Shown: positions 5,297-6,085 of the stretch, piece after piece
Position numbering within the stretch: the first letter of the stretch is position 1
How the letters are laid out: each line of letters begins with the position of its first letter
Assembly (NCBI GenBank): GCA_016871475.1
Contig: VHDG01000257.1
Location: 1-6,085, forward strand
Direction: 5' to 3'
Length of the DNA: 6,085 nt
Source: Verrucomicrobiota bacterium
Lineage (GTDB): Bacteria; Verrucomicrobiota; Verrucomicrobiia; Limisphaerales; UBA11320
The notes under the pieces: generated by a model
What the model was told of the DNA's origin: nothing
Databases searched by the model: none
Seen by the model: the letters and a program-made list of their open reading frames with translations, nothing else
Translations under genes and position numbers: made by a program

Positions 5297-6085
5297 CTAT
5301 GAGTTCTGTGGATTCGGAGGAGGAGGGGTCATCGGGCTGGGAACCGGGCGGCGGATGTTTCGAAGTCTTTCCCTGAGCATGTCTGCGCGCAGGAGATCTC
5401 TTTCGTCTGCCCCGAGCTTTTCCGCGAACTGCTTCTGGAGGTGCGCGGGTTGAGTGATGATAAAAAGCTCATCCACCAGCCATCTCTCGAGATCAGGGAA
5501 CATTTCCAGATCCACTCCGAGCCGCATGAGCGAAAGGAGATTCATGGTCTCCTTCGACGTGATGCTGTGGGCGTTCGCCAGGACTCCGTAGGCACGTCCG
5601 ATGTGGTTGTAGAGGATCTTGGGCTTCTTTTCGAGCAGCGTGGCGCGCGCGTTCTCCTCGTGGTCGATGATCTGCGCGAGCACTTTGTTGAGCTTTTCCA
5701 CGATTTCCGTCTCGCTCTCCCCGAGTGTGCGTTGGTTGGAAACCTGGAAGACGTTGCCGAGGGCTTCGGTGCCTTCTCCGTAGAGCCCTCGAACCGCCAG
5801 CCCCAGTTTGTTGACCGCCTGGATGATCTGGTTGATCTGCTCGCTGAGGACCAGTCCTGGCAGGTGAAGCATGGCGCTGACGCGGATGCCGGTGCCAAGG
5901 TTTGTGGGGCACGCCGTGAGGTAGCCCAGGTCACTGTTGAAAGCGTAATCGAGGTTCCTTTCGAGCTTGGAATCGATCTGGTCGATGCTCATCCAGGCCT
6001 GGCGGATCTGAAGTCCGGGTCTGAGCGCCTGCATCCGCAGGTGATCTTCCTCATTGATCATCACGCAGACGGTTTCCTCCCGGTT
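5297..6085 (-). CDS. mcsB: Protein arginine kinase McsB (ATP:guanido phosphotransferase family), start outside window
   Basis: McsB phosphorylates arginine residues on proteins; in Bacillus this marks them for ClpCP degradation and inactivates the repressor CtsR. The window holds 262 C-terminal residues with the frame open to the right edge; about 100 N-terminal residues are missing compared with the roughly 360-residue family. Visible landmarks, numbered from the edge, are NREE at 1-4, the NEED motif at 11-14, the phosphagen-kinase cysteine loop ACPTNLGTGIR (Cys59, codon 5909-5911), LHLPGLVLS, and KLGLAVRGLYGEGTEALGN, then the McsB-specific C-terminal helical domain (ITSKETMNLLSLMRLGVDL at about 175-193) and RDLLRA at 229-234. 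That last one matches the RDxxRA phosphoarginine-binding motif I recall for McsB. The visible part therefore looks fully active and is not a creatine-kinase-like paralogue. The tail ends in a Pro-rich stretch (PVPSPMTPPPPNPQNS). mcsA or clpC, its usual partners, would lie beyond the right edge, if present. Confidence 0.95.
   Translation of the reverse strand, partial: NREETVCVMINEEDHLRMQALRPGLQIRQAWMSIDQIDSKLERNLDYAFNSDLGYLTACPTNLGTGIRVSAMLHLPGLVLSEQINQIIQAVNKLGLAVRGLYGEGTEALGNVFQVSNQRTLGESETEIVEKLNKVLAQIIDHEENARATLLEKKPKILYNHIGRAYGVLANAHSITSKETMNLLSLMRLGVDLEMFPDLERWLVDELFIITQPAHLQKQFAEKLGADERDLLRADMLRERLRNIRRPVPSPMTPPPPNPQNS

Noticed and set aside
1..6085. A defence system, mobile element, CRISPR array or other new multi-gene system
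   Set aside because: All intact genes are recognisable housekeeping, membrane, secreted or metabolic types. There is no transposase, integrase, nuclease, array of repeats or toxin-antitoxin pair, and the CPBP protease alone is not evidence of an abortive-infection or bacteriocin system.

Overview
The window looks like ordinary chromosomal DNA from a member of the Verrucomicrobiota, probably close to the Pedosphaera/Limisphaera branch. This is inferred from remembered family resemblance, not from a search. Four things support it: a small secreted protein starting with a YRIDWFTMDGGGG-type motif and ending in a 'KLQSSPTL...FFRLFK' module; an IF-3 starting MSRPF; a NuoC with a charged insertion after 'NVTGVDWLDR'; and a Tat-exported hydroxypyruvate-isomerase-like TIM barrel. 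GC content appears high, around the upper fifties percent by eye. No mobile element, CRISPR array, tRNA or rRNA was seen.

Layout from left to right. (1) A plus-strand cluster, probably one operon: the C-terminal end of an unidentified beta-rich protein (3-407), deoC deoxyribose-phosphate aldolase (429-1121) and nuoC, complex I subunit C (about 1177-1797). (2) Converging on it from the minus strand, infC, initiation factor IF-3 (1885-2622), with a likely TTG start and a long disordered C-terminal tail. (3) A 262-bp gap between divergent genes, without a convincing gene. (4) Two plus-strand genes: a membrane CPBP/CAAX-type protease of the exosortase-associated subgroup (2885-3586) and a small secreted protein (3720-4157). 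(5) Two minus-strand genes reading in from the right edge: the C-terminal three quarters of an McsB-type protein arginine kinase (5297-6085, start outside the window), then the Tat-exported sugar isomerase/epimerase-like protein (4247-5197).

The genes do not form one obvious pathway. They cover nucleoside salvage, respiration, translation initiation, membrane proteolysis, surface or secreted proteins, protein arginine phosphorylation and sugar-acid metabolism. I found no convincing new multi-gene system. The points most worth checking are local: infC and nuoC outside their usual operons, the IF-3 tail and TTG start, a run of eight C just before the start codon of the secreted protein, the complete-looking McsB outside Firmicutes, and a perfect 6-bp inverted repeat in the mcsB-isomerase gap.
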